From NCBI GenBank assembly GCA_914767715.1, contig OU612072.1, positions 10,418,001 to 10,478,000 on the forward strand: a stretch of DNA of 60,000 nt, written 5' to 3'. Within the stretch, counting starts at the first letter, position 1. Every line of letters begins with the position of its first letter. This DNA is from Membranipora membranacea (Eukaryota; Bryozoa; Gymnolaemata; Cheilostomatida; Membraniporidae). Below are positions 47,089-59,196 of this stretch, in pieces. The notes under the pieces are model-generated. The model was not told the origin of the DNA. It saw nothing but the letters and a program-made list of their open reading frames with translations, and did no database searches. The position numbers and the translations under genes were made by a program.

Positions 47089-47293
47089 CCTAGTGCCCTC
47101 ACCAGCCCATTGCTGTCCAGTATTGTTGAAAAAAATGTATTTTGAATTATCTTATGTCTAATCTGCTCAAAATTTTGACAAAAATGCACTTTGACCTGAC
47201 AAAACGGGACGTAAAATTATGTGAAAACCATACTGAGACTGAACTATTTTTTCCAATAGGGGCATCCTCCATAGCCTTGGTGAGGGCACTAGG
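47089..47293. mobile_element. Short inverted-repeat element, possible MITE
   Basis: A perfect 16-bp inverted repeat, CCTAGTGCCCTCACCA, bounds 205 bp. There is no coding content and no convincing target duplication, so it may be a MITE or a simple hairpin-forming locus. Confidence 0.5.
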
Positions 47294-49936
47294 CATTTAT
47301 CTTAATCCAAATATCACTTTTGTGTTGGGGAAGGAGTATGATAACAATGCATATCATGCAGTCTTCCAGAGGCAGGCCGTAAACTCAATATTAATTATGC
47401 CCAGCTAACTTCAAATGAAATAAATGTTGAGTGATCAATTGCATGGGAATTACTTACAGACATATCCTTTTTGTATACTCCCAAGTTTTGAATCAACATG
47501 TCTACTCAAATTGAAAAAAATGCCTCAGGAATACAGAGGAAAATCCAACAATTCATGGTTTTTGCCTGCTATATTTCTTCACCAGATTTGGTGTAGTAAT
47601 ATAAGTCCCTAAAATCAAGTCATTTTAGTGTATTTTACAATAGTTCACAAGCTGCCTTGTAAATTAATGTCTGTTATTATAGAACTCTCCTTCTTTAGTA
47701 TTTGAAATTCATGTCAAGGCTATTTACTACGGTTAATTATCACAAATTAAGTTAATTGGGACTATTTTCCGCTGTCAATCCTGGCTTGATACAAAAAATG
47801 GTTGTGAAGCGTCTGAGCAAGATGTTCCAGTTAGTGACAGCCCCTGTTCTTTTGCATGGGCAACGGTGGCGTAAATTAAATAAATTGCAATCACAATCAT
47901 ATAAAACTATATTGAAGATATTTGAGGGTTTGGATGTTGCTAAACAAGGAAAAGCTACAATGAGAATGAAAAATCAAGGAAATCGGACCGGTGGTTCTCA
48001 AGTTAGTATCCTGGGCGAGGCATGACCTTAAATGAATTATTTTGCGTACCAAGCCTAGCCCAATTTTGAAATATAGCAGAAACATTAACACCAAACTAAG
48101 CCCTGTTTTTGTCTGTACCAATTCCAGCCAAATTGGTATGACAAATTCCTACATCAATTTTCGGTCAGATTACCACATTTTTACAAGCCCACTACATTTG
48201 GGACGCAGGAGGGGGTGTTTTCCAGAAAATTTTGACATTCCATACACAGTATCACTAATGTATCAGTATCATTAAAACTGTGTGCCAGTCACTTCTATAG
48301 AAGCTTGTGCGTGAATGTTTGATGATTTATTTTACATCCTGAATATGAACAAACTTTAATGGATGTTTTTGGTACCAAGATGAAGCACCCTTTGCTTAGA
48401 TTTAGGAATTTGTGTGTTAGCGGCAGACCGCAATTTGAAGATTTTTTTTGGAATTTTTCTTCCAATGGAGCGAGCAACTCCCAACATTTCAATCAATTTT
48501 CTTTTTTTAATGTGGGTTAAATTGTAAGTGCTGTCTCTGTCCGAGGACTGAGCAATATCAGTGCCTTACGGGCGCGGCCTCCGTATTTGGCGCCAAGTTG
48601 CTCTCAGTTTGCAGCCAGGTCGGAGCACACCTAGGGCGTCATGGGTCATGAGCCCAGTAGTCAGTAGACAGGTATCAATGGTTTATGAACAGATCGAAAT
48701 TCCTACCATAGATTTGAATGCATAGCTCACTCTTGAAATTTAACTTATTATTCTCTTTACTGTGTGCGTAATCACTTCATATGATCTTAACAAAAAGAGT
48801 TTTCAAATCCTGAATATTGGACTTAGATTCTTTCATACGTTTATTACAACATGTGTTGAAATATACATAATTTCCTAATCGGACTAAAATTGATTGAATA
48901 ACAGCTTCAAAAATGGGCTGGCTTGTAAAGATCAAAGTGGCACTAGAAGTGATTTGCAACCACAGGTCCGCCACACAGTTAACAAAATTTGGGGTTAGGA
49001 GGTCCGATGATTTCCAATAAAATTATAAGCAAAACGTTCCACATAAGTCACTACACCGAAAAAGTCAAAACAGAGGGTTTTTATAAGTTTTGCCACTCTA
49101 AAAACGCCATATTTGTTTGTGTGTTGCAAAGCCTCAAACCCGCTAACATCGTAAAATGTGGCCACTCAACAGAAGTTTGCCTTCGATGCAATTTATTGAC
49201 TATGGTTTGCTCCAAAATTAGAGAATGAAAATTAACTATTGCCTAGAGATATTCAATGGAACTAATATTTTGAAGATAATATCTTTTTATAAAATTTAAT
49301 ATGACGGTCCAAAGAACAAAATTGTTTCCACCTAGTCACCAGATGTCAGTTGTACTAATGATAAATTCTATGAAATGCCTGAACCAATTTTTCTTGAATA
49401 ACTGGATATACTTTTTGAAAAATGTTTTTTGGTTTATTACAGTAAGACACTACATTTTGATGAAAAATATAAATTATGTATTTTTGTTTTGCAGCCAGAT
49501 GCTTTGTCTTCATGAGAAGTAAGATTTTACTATTCTACTATAGTTTCTCAATTACCCTGACAGAGACAACAAACACCTTCACTACCCATGGAAAGTAAAG
49601 TACTAAAAGAATATTTCCATGTTACATTTGTTTGAAATGAAAAAATAATACTTGGTTGCTAAAAGTTGATACTATAATAATAAATTTCCATGGCCTTAGC
49701 TAGCAAATTAGTGCTGACTAACAAACTTGCTCAACCTAACTATGCGCTTATACATTGATTATATTATAATATAATTTATACAAACTGTGGTCATAGTCGT
49801 TGCCAGTACCTGCCACCGCAATGTCAACCAGCACCATCATGGTTACCAGCTACCATTTTAAAGTCCGCTAACCTCGTTTTGACAACTTTCATCCCTTTCG
49901 CTTACACAAAAATCAATTTTGTTTGTCTGGCAGAGG

Positions 49937-50740
49937 AGGGTTGAGTAATGCACCACACCCTCAGCATAGGCTAACTGTCCCTGTAGTAGGGCCTGATCAG
50001 CTGTACCTAACTCACACTCCCCTGTAGATATGTAGTAATTGACAGCTTCACATGACTCGGTAGTCCAGACTCAGACTCAGAGGTAACTGTTCTCGTGTGT
50101 AGAGATAATGAGCTCTTCAGTTTGTTTCTCCAGATACAGAATCATCTCTCTACACCAGATTATTCTGAAAAATCATCACTATGTATATTAATCAACGAAT
50201 ATCAATCAGAAATCAAATCAAATAAGATAAGTAAGATTATCAGATGTAACTGACATAGGGAATATTTCGCTTTTGATAAATCTTTCAAGCTAGTAATAAT
50301 TGATGATTTTTTTATGAGATTCAGCCAACCAACTTGCAGAATGCTTTTATTAGTGTGAGCTCTGTCAGCATTTAGTAGACGTTGGTATTGCAGTTCTTTC
50401 TTCTGAAGGCAGTTCTATAATGTATACAACATTCATTGCCAACTATGATATGCCGTTACCTTAGCCGAATTGAATATATAATCTGGTTTATTCCGATGAA
50501 AGGACTAGAGCAGAACAGTAAAACACACCACCAAACCAATTCATAATTAAGATTAAAATGAGTACCTGGTATTGTGTATGTCCATTTTGACAATCTGTTT
50601 GACCCCCCCATTGCTTCCACATATCTGTGATGTATTTCCTGGGCATTGCGCGTTACATTGATTGTCACTCATCTGCTGAAGGCTTTCATGATAATGTAAA
50701 CAGGCGCAAGTTCTCCCTTTTATACCAGCTGTATCAAAAC
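49937..50740 (-). pseudogene. Decayed partial copy of the PAN/WSC gene
   Basis: 50566-50740 corresponds to the second WSC exon (FDTAGIKGRTCACL, then CPGNTSQICG), and 49937-50160 to the terminal PAN exon, in the same order and strand as the complete gene. The terminal exon is nearly identical to that of the intact gene over long runs but has a 13-bp deletion removing two cysteine codons and shifting the frame. The WSC exon leaves in phase 2 rather than phase 1, and its Trp-Thr-Val end is lost next to a run of seven G, also implying an indel. The two upstream PAN exons and the first WSC exon are absent. Best read as a pseudogene from tandem duplication; assembly error in the G run is possible. 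Confidence 0.7.
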
Positions 50741-50937
50741 CTGTTGCGGAATAGAAGGTTGAACCATGCATTAGAATCGCTGAATAGCCTATCCACGTTC
50801 TGAAGGCTATAACTCATTTACATGGTCTCTTGTTGAATGCAGAGACACGTAGTGGGTGTTTTTCCCCCGAACGTGATTTTAGGTCGGAGTTCCAGCAAAA
50901 TCAATATTTGAATGTCTGTGCTTAGCCTGAAGACGAC

Positions 50938-51099
50938 TATTAAGGTCAAGCCTCGCCAATCACTTTTTTGTGGTTTTATCAATCTACAAGATCAGTGAAG
51001 TGTACACACAAAATTCATCAACTTCATGTCATTGAGTTTCAGCAACAAGCCAAATACTCACTATGTCACTATTGTCGATATAAAAATACATTGCAAGTT
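50938..51099 (+). repeat. Repeat shared with 46761-46897
   Basis: Same-orientation partner of 46761-46897, located about 200 bp upstream of the decayed WSC exon. Confidence 0.65.
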
Positions 51100-51177
51100 A
51101 TTGGAGGTCAGGGTCATCTCAAGCTGTCCGACTCATTCTGATATTGGTAGGTTACATAAAGTATCCAACCGGAATTG

Positions 51178-51320
51178 AAAATGACCCAACCAATCAGACA
51201 CCTACATGAAAATGGCCCAACCAATCAGACACCTACATGAAAATGACCCAACCAATCAGACACCTACATGAAAATGACCCAACCAATCAGACACCTACAT
51301 CAAAATGACCCAACCAATCC
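51178..51320 (+). repeat. 31-bp minisatellite, about 4.6 units
   Basis: Units starting at 51178, 51209, 51240, 51271 and 51302 are almost identical; each contains CCCAACCAATCAGACACC. Each unit carries a CCAAT pentamer, so the array presents five CCAAT words at 31-bp spacing. Confidence 0.95.
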
Positions 51321-51799
51321 TTGAAGGATACTTTGCACACACTGTCACCAGCCTTTGCAGCAACAGCCTTGGTAGCAGTATTTTTTGTATGGGTTTTAGC
51401 AATTGGAATTACACTATGACCTGAAAACCTAGCCCCAACTATGAAAAAAGCTTCGTATTTATGAACCTCAGTGCAATTCATTTTAAACAATGTCAGAAAA
51501 CACTTTGACCTTGCCTGTAATAAATCAAGATTGTCTGAGCTGGCTTTTATAATGTCTTCTCCAATCACTAGTTGTATGGGTTTAAATCAATTTTTTTAAT
51601 TGTGTACTATGTTAATTATAATGGAACATGTTATTTGACCGGTTTTTAATTCTGGTCACAAATTTAATTTGATAAAAAAACCGGGTACACTGCATACCAG
51701 ATGTAACAACTCTTAGTCCTCTTCCATGGTTACAATGTCTGTAGTTTAATGGGTTAATACTTCAAATAAAACCGTAATATGGGGTGCCCTTTGTAAAAA

Positions 51800-52195
51800 T
51801 TTGTTATGCCAATTAAAGCATTGCATATGTGATATGCCAAGTTTTATTCATGGCATACCAACTTTTATATGTTGCATGTCATAATTTATATATTTATACC
51901 CTTTTTCCCATGCTATATGCCAATTGTAATGTGTGTTGCATCATCATTCATATGCGATATGCTGATATTTATGCATGCTATTCCAACATTCATCCATGAT
52001 ATGCCACCTTTCATACATGACATGTAATAATTTGTGTGTGATATGTTGAAATTCATACATGTCACATCAATATTTATGTTTGCTATGCCAAGATTTCTAT
52101 TTTTGGTGAGTCATGTATCCCACTTTCTAGTTGTCTTCTCTCATTTATGTTATACCAACATTTATATGTGATATGTCAACACAAAAATTTATTTG
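51800..52195 (+). repeat. Degenerate minisatellite of 27-33 bp period
   Basis: Words such as ATATGCCAA, CATACCAAC, ATGCTGATA and TATTTATG recur roughly every 30 bp for 400 bp with heavy divergence. An old tandem repeat. Confidence 0.6.
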
Positions 52196-52642
52196 GCATC
52201 AAGAATTGTCAACATGACAGAGAATGAGAAGTTATCCACACTTAGCAGTAGCCTGTGCTCCCACTATAAAGATAATTACATGTATAATAGAGAGAACGTT
52301 AGGTGTGCATTTTCCTCATTCAGTCTCAGCACGGATAGTGTCACCATTTCATCAATTTCCTGCAGTGCCACTCAACAACTCCTTGCTTTGATAAGGTCAT
52401 GACAAATCACACTTTAGGTTTATGTCAGGTCCCTTGTGGTCTCATTTACCCATGATTTTTGTGTCAATTTTATTACCTTCCTGGTCAGAGTCCAATATGG
52501 TTGGTGTGATACATATTTAATTTTGTACTGAGTACTGTTACTTACTGAGTTACTATACTGGTATGATTTTTTTAGTTGTTAACTCCTACCTAAGCTACCT
52601 AAAGTGTGACCATAGGCCCCTTGCAGCCCTGCCACGCTCCTG

Positions 52643-53147
52643 CCTATTCTCTGGCTGATATACATTAATGACTTGAAAGCTGAAGGTTTTGATTGTGTGA
52701 AGTACGCAGATGACACCACATTTTATAAGCCTATTGTAAACCCCACCGATGACAATGTCTCTGATGCTATATCAAATGCTAATAGTTGGTCTTTAGAAAA
52801 CAGTATGCTTCTCAACTCAAGTAAGACTGTTGTATTGAATATTGCTTTTTCTGAACGGCCTGGTATGAACCTCGATGTAAACCCCAGTGATGATACCATC
52901 CGCTGAACAATAGAATCAGACCTAACACTCAAAGAAAATCCGCCCGTAAAGCAGTAATAGACAAATACCGACCCAGCAAATGCCGCACTGTAAAACGGCA
53001 GAACAGCTTTTTTGAATTCTACATGAGATTTTTCAACTAGTGCAATATTTTTCCATCAATTTTTATGTAAACATTTCAATTTTGTCAACCTTTTTAGGAG
53101 TGATACAGGAAATGTCTAAATAAACAAACATCAAACATCAAACATCA
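52643..53147 (+). mobile_element. LINE fragment with reverse transcriptase YADD motif
   Basis: In one frame from 52643 the translation reads PILWLIYINDLKAEG then FDCVKYADDTTFY, the palm motif of a non-LTR retrotransposon reverse transcriptase, and ANSWSLENSMLLNSSKT, the following thumb segment. The frame stops at 52904-52906. About 200 bp later comes a TAAATAAACAAACATCAAA tail of repeated CATCAAA (about 53121-53147), the 3' end. The region between is much shorter than normal, so the copy is both 5'-truncated and internally deleted. Confidence 0.8.
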
Positions 53148-53762
53148 GTCGGAGTTACAAAAGGCCCTTTTGTAACTCGCTGTTTTTGCAATGGCCACCC
53201 AATAGACCTTATATATATATATATTTTATTGATATTATTATTAGGTTTATGGGCCACCCTCATAGAATTAAATCTTTGCTACCCTAGCTCACTGATTACA
53301 AGAATGAATTGATTTATGGTAGTGTTTCCCAAAATCAGTGTGCTGCCCTAGGGAAAATATATTTAGTTAGGTGCTGCTTGGAAAGCAACATTGAAGTGGG
53401 ATCCAGGCAGCACAGGCAGGCTTTATCTCCAGGGGGTTATCTTGACCAAAATGACCCACAAGGGTCAATAGGAAATCCACGTTTTAGGGGCACTTTATAA
53501 GCTCACAGGTGCTCTAGAGTGATTTAAAGAAATAGGGTGCTTTTTCCCAGGTGGACAGAGTATAATAGGTATGAATGTCTATCATCATTGTGCTGTCTCA
53601 AAAGACTCACAAAAAGGGTACTGGTTTCATATAGGTTGAACGTGAAAAGGGTACCTCCCTGAAATTCTTTCATAGAGTGCTATGGGGGTGTTTCTTGATT
53701 TCACTGATGAGCCTAGTGGGTACTTTTCTGGAGAGTGAACCCCCGGGGCTTTATCTGGTCAC

Positions 53763-53943
53763 AAAAGTAGAGTTTGCGCTGCAGGAGATAATGCAAAAGT
53801 CTACTTTGCCACCACGGGACTGGCAAAAAGAACGGATCCGCCCAACGATTAGTTCATTGGTTCACTGGAAACGCACTTTTGCCTGTCCAATGGGGCCAAA
53901 GTAGACCCTTTTCACAATCTCCTGCCGAGCAAAGTCCACTTTG
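53763..53943. repeat. Fold-back inverted repeat
   Basis: Arms at 53763-53808 and 53897-53943 pair with about 80 percent identity over 46 bp (shared blocks GCAGGAGAT and GTCTACTTTG) around an 88-bp loop. Possibly the remains of an inverted-repeat transposon; no target duplication seen. Confidence 0.65.
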
Positions 53944-54967
53944 CAGACTAGGCGAGAAACAGCCTGCCTGAGCTAGGCAGGCTGCAGGCTTGCCAACTCT
54001 CTCTCACTTATTGGTTGAGTGGATGCCCTTTCAAACAATAGGATATGCTATGAGATGAGGCTATGATGAGTGTGAGTGAGTGAGACTACTTATTGCCCCA
54101 CTTTAAAAGAACAAGGTTCTCACACCTGATTTTATATACATGTATGTAAAAGAATGTTATATTACGTATGTCACTCGCCATCCAATTGAATTGCCCCAAA
54201 TATCACTCCATTACCCCCACCCCTTCAACCGAGGCTAACAGGTGTGAACCCAAGGTGTCAAGGTCACAGCGTACACTATAAAATACTATACTAATTATAG
54301 TTTATTGCCAGTGAGTTTGCTTTGGTTATGGTAGTCAATTCAACCCTTGTTGTCACCCGTTAATGTTTGACCAACACAACAGAGCAGCGCTGCTTTGCTT
54401 TGCTTGTTTGTTCTTTGCTGATCAAACCAACTGGGATCATTTTGTTTATGTCTACGTGCATTATGCCTAGTAGATTATGCTTAACCAAGCCTTCAAAGCA
54501 CAGGACGGTGTGTCTCTCTGGCGTAGAAAGTCGAGTTTGGCCTGCAGAAGTATATTTAGCCTATGAAGGACTGACAACCGAGTTAGGATTTTAGGCACTA
54601 GTATGCATTTCTGAAAGTGGAAGAATTTTGGTCACAAAAGCCAGCTGACTGGATGACCCAGACTCTCACATTTCAAAAACTGTTTTCACTTTTTATCCTA
54701 GCTACATCTGGGACTGAGAATTTGGGGAAATGGCATTGAAAGATAGATGCACAGCAATTTGCTGTCAAATCAAAAGGGCTTCAGCTTTGTTCCCAAACAT
54801 TTAGTATTGGTGTGCAGTGGCGTTGATGTCAACTGGCTCATGATGAATTGGTGAGTGTGCTTTGATCAAAATGCCGAGATGTTGCGAAATCGGCAGCAGT
54901 TTTATTAATGTCACTCTTCATTCACCCAAGATTTGGCTGGATTTATGCTTGATTTAATATTTGTTAG
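53944..54967. other. Gene-free stretch upstream of the HECT exons
   Basis: No recognisable exon. A lone CAGTGGCGTTGATG at about 54817 resembles a hAT end but has no partner. The 5' exons of the ligase gene may lie here or further left but were not identified. Confidence 0.3.
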
Positions 54968-57900
54968 AGGTACTGCTGATAGTGACGAGGATATAGAGGT
55001 CGTATCTGAGCAGCTGGTAGGGAGCAGAAATCGACCGGCAGCTACCAGCACATCGAGGAGACCAGCCGCAACCAGATCAAGAGTCTCTTCTGGTACCGGC
55101 ACTCTCAGTGTCTATGGTTTTACAGCTCGTGAAGTCCAAGAAACTGAAGTCTCCAACCAAGCGGCCACTACATCTGGCAACTCCGATCCTCCTACACAAG
55201 TCGCTGCCAATCTGTCTCTTCAAGCGCCATCAGCTGATAGTAACGATTTGTCAAATGTGGAAAAATCAATTCTCATAGCTTTCAATGAGGCCAATAGGTA
55301 CTACTTACCTTTTACAGCAAAATATGTGTGATTTAATAGACCCAAGCTTGTTCACACCATCGATTTACTAGTAGCGGAAACAGGGGATTTGTGCAGTGTT
55401 GCGTGGTATGTTCTATTGTTAAACCATGCTCTGTTAAGATGTTTATTGTGTAAATAGATTATTTCCCATCATTTTGAAGCTCTAAGTCTAACTAAGAAAA
55501 GGCTAGTTAGGACGCCTGCGTGCTCCTAAGATCAGGTCATCAAAGGGAACGGACTCGTTTTATCGTGTTTTAGTCCGCATCATAAATGCAAACCTGTTTT
55601 AACTCTCTGGTCGCTGTTTTATTTTTTTCCCTCCTCTGCTCTTCCACAATCTCACGTATTTTATTATAACAATCTGCTTTAGTGTATTTATTTTTACACT
55701 TTTTGCACTACTTTACGAACAGTTTTCACCCAGAACAAAAATCATAGTGTTTTTTCAATACTCATGACAGATATATGAAATCAATCAATCAATCAAAACT
55801 GGTAGTATATGTACGTTAACCAATAATAAACTGTTCCATGATGAACATTAGGTATTCGGGTACCATTTCGGTACTAAGTGGCGTTGTTATATTTTTTCAT
55901 TGATACAACCAAATGCAGACTTGCACATCCCCCACTGTGCCAAAAGCTAAAAGTTTACTGCCATAATGATGACCATGAATGTAAACATCAACCTGCATGA
56001 AACTGAAAATGATTACCCTCCGAGCCATAATAGCTAATAAATAGACAAGAGAAACTCAGCTCATTATAAGGGGAACAGCTGTATTTTGTATAATCAAGAA
56101 ATTAGCAAAGGAGTTAAGATTGATATTCTATATGTATATTAAATTTTTAATTTAAAGTCATTGAAAACACTTCGCAATAATTCTTCATTTGGTATCTGCC
56201 TTGGAAACACAAAAACAATGCGAGATAGAGTGGCCAAAAAACAGAGCAGTTTGGTCAGGTTAGAGTTGGTTTCAGCATGATATGACCACAATTGAAAACT
56301 CTGTCTTGTAATAGAATACTGGCTGGTCGCCATCCTTATATTTGTAGACTGTTTGAAAATCAAGTTACACAGTGAAAATCGAGAGACAATGTGATCTGCT
56401 GCAGAGTTGAAAGGTCTTAAATTTTCCCTAAACATAGTTGAGTTTCATCTCAATTGAAACATGGTAAAACTACTTTGCAGAAATGTCAAACAGTTTTTAC
56501 CTCGGCGACGATTCACCCAGGCTTGTGAACTTTTTCTTCCCACCCATTGGTACGATTTATATGGATTTGAATTAACTTGTCAATGGTGGCTAATTGTGAG
56601 AGCTACATGTAAGTACATGCTGCCAGCTTTGCTTATTGCCTGTTGTAATCAACACAATGAAAAGTCCGTACTTATCAAATACTATACTCGTAATATACTC
56701 AGAGATGTAGATCACTGATAAAGTTATGCCCTCCCGACCAAAAAATAATGTTGCAAATGGGGCTTGTTACAAGTGAATACCATTAACTAATCCTTCTGAT
56801 GGAAACCAGTGCTGTAAGCAGATCGATCAACTTATCCACGTCACCAATCCAGAAATCTGTCCCCTCCCAAAACTTACGAAGTCAATGCTATCAGGTTGTC
56901 CAGTATCCCATCCATTTGCAGTCAACATATTGACCTAGGCTAGCCTAGGACAGCCCTTTGCTAACCAAAACCAAGAGGCTCGTTCCAGGAAAAAATCCTA
57001 GCCCAAATTGATCTAGGCCTAAAATTATATCTAATAAAACAGTAGTGGGCAGTCTCAAATTAGCCTCTGCTTACTAAAATAAGAAATTTTGAACTTAGCC
57101 GTCTGATATCGGGGCTCTTCGATTATTTCAATGGTGGACGTATATATACAAAAATTCCTGACCTGATGTGCAATACTGCCAACATGACCACTTTTCACTG
57201 CCAGGCTAAAGCTTAGGACTTGGCTTTTGATCTCTAGAATTTATCAATACCAGTTCTAAAGATGACTTCCGAAATGTAGTAGTTTCTGTCAAGTTACGCC
57301 AATGTCTTCTCTTTGTTTTTAGCGTGAGCGGTCGCTGTACAAGGCCTGATGCGGTGTAGGTGCTCCAAGCTTACAGGGAGGCTGTATGGCGTCCAGATGC
57401 TAGACCGCTTGATCGGACTTCAACACTTGAAGTAATAGAGGGTGCAACAGTACCAATCATGATCTCTAGGAGCGAAATAGTGAGCTCAACTGTTGATGAG
57501 ATAATCGATGCAGATCAACATCAAGTTACAGATTGTTTAGAAACCAGGGTACCTCTAGAGGTCTCGTTCCGGTTGGAAGGTAGAGTATATTAACTCACTG
57601 TCAGATCGGATACTTTACTGTCTCAAGTGGGTATTCAGATCCAAGATGTTTGGACAGCAAATATCTGAGTACTTATTTACAAATCATTTGTCTGATCTAG
57701 TAATCTATGTGAAGATAGAACAGTAAAATAGTTCATGTATGTAGTAACGATTCCTTGGTGGAAAAAAAATTGCTGGTTAGATTTGTGTCAAACCGAATAT
57801 AATGGCAGTTATTCTCTCAGTTTAAATGGGGGAACAACTCCTAAATATCACGAGGAAATTGTTTATATTACTTAGGGTTAGGTCTTCCTTGGTGCATAAG

Positions 57901-59196
57901 CGAGAAGGGAGCCTGTACTCTGATGGCCCATCCCCCCGAGTCCTGCGTAGAGTCTAGGATTAATTTCTCACATCTTTACCATACTTGAAGGTTTCTTGTA
58001 CACTCATTTATCATAATTATTGTTTATAATTCAGATGCAGAGGATTATGGAGGTCCACGCAAGGAAATTTTCAACCTTTTTCTCACAGAAGTGAGGGAGA
58101 TGCTTACAGAAGATGATAACGAGCTAGTGTATATTAAGGGACATTTTGACAGTCAGCTCTACTATGTTTACGGCCTTATCACAGGTACTAAAGTTTAAAA
58201 TGAGGAGGCTTGCAATGTATAGGCCCACAATACATATTTAAAATGATTGGTTGATGAAGTTTTGGGTCTTTCATGACTGTCTTGTTGTACACTTTTTTAG
58301 CTATAGACCAGTTATTTACAGGGCCAGGCCACATTTGCAAATATTTGATAATACAGAGCCGAGCCTCTCTGGGTAATGCAAAAGTTGGCAAGAGCAGGCA
58401 GTTGTTGCTAAACATTCCTCATCCTACAATTGACTGGTTAAAGCAAGTGTCATTGAAGGCAATGCATATTCTCATTAGACCTAATGTCGGCACTCTTTAC
58501 AGATAACGATTTGGCGGCAAAATTCATAAACAGCCAGCCAGCTATATCTTCTGCATGTACAAAAAATCGTTATCTTCTGTGACCTATTACCGGGTTTCCC
58601 AAATGGTTTCTTAATCTTAAATGCGCAAATATCTTTTTAAGGCCATTACATTACATCAAGACTTGCCCTCATTAGACCAACTTCTATCAAAGCCTTCTTT
58701 GTCTATGTCTTTATCTATAGGGGAAATTGTGATTCACCCCCACCATGCACGTAGTACTAAGTCTAACGCTTTCACATTCCCATGAATTGCCACAGCGAGA
58801 GCTGGATATTTCCCTCAATCAATCAATCAATCAATCTAATTTCAACGTTTATTCTAGGACGAGATAAAGCCTGAAAATTTGACAGATTTGACGATTCACT
58901 TATAAGGCCTGCATTTTATAGGCGAGATATCACGGTACTTCCTTAATGTCACATCCCCTGATGGAAATATTTGTACATTGCCAACATTGCAGCAATCCTT
59001 CCCATCGTAACTCTGCATAAACTTTTACCCTGTAATAGACATGATCTGCATTCAAATTGAGGCGTAAGTATCTTATTCTCGTTTAATAGGAATGAGTGTG
59101 ATACAGGGAGGGCCCGTATGTACGGTACCGCCATTGAAGGACGGAGGGAATTACGAGCAATATAAGAGTGGACTGAAGCACTCAGGCATTTGGAAG
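54968..59196 (+). CDS. HECT-type E3 ubiquitin ligase, four exons, 3' end outside the window
   Basis: Exons: 54968-55297, 57377-57579, 58035-58184, 59090-59196, with phases 2/2, 2/1, 1/1, 1/0, all GT/AG and mutually compatible. The first encodes a Ser/Thr/Ala-rich disordered region with SDEDIEVVSEQ, which fits a SUMO-interacting motif. The second ends in PLEVSFRLE, and the third begins DAEDYGGPRKEIFNLFLTEV, the N-lobe start of a HECT domain (the conserved D-x-GG-x-x-KE-F element). The fourth has GMSVIQGGP, another HECT hallmark. HECT ligases accept ubiquitin on a C-lobe cysteine; that lobe is not in the window. A G2E3-like family member is possible. No 5' start was found; exon 1 shown is unlikely to be the true first exon. 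Confidence 0.7.
55298..57376 (+). other. Intron 1 of the ligase gene (as modelled)
   Basis: AT-rich and non-coding. It includes a (AATC)n tail at 55778-55797 after a stretch with pyrimidine-rich runs, in the style of a LINE 3' end, but no reverse transcriptase codons were recognised. Confidence 0.45.
58814..58836. repeat. (AATC)n microsatellite
   Basis: About six tandem AATC units in intron 3 of the ligase gene. Confidence 0.9.

Larger units (their letters stand above)
46030..49936. other. Intergenic stretch between the PAN/WSC gene and its decayed copy
   Basis: Holds a dispersed repeat copy (46761-46897), an inverted-repeat element (47089-47293) and a GC-richer patch near 48560-48665. Open frames such as 47756-48025 (plus) have no recognisable motif or splice context. 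No gene is supported. Confidence 0.4.

Noticed and set aside
54817-54830. hAT terminus CAGTGGCGTTGATG
   Set aside because: No matching opposite end or 8-bp duplication nearby.
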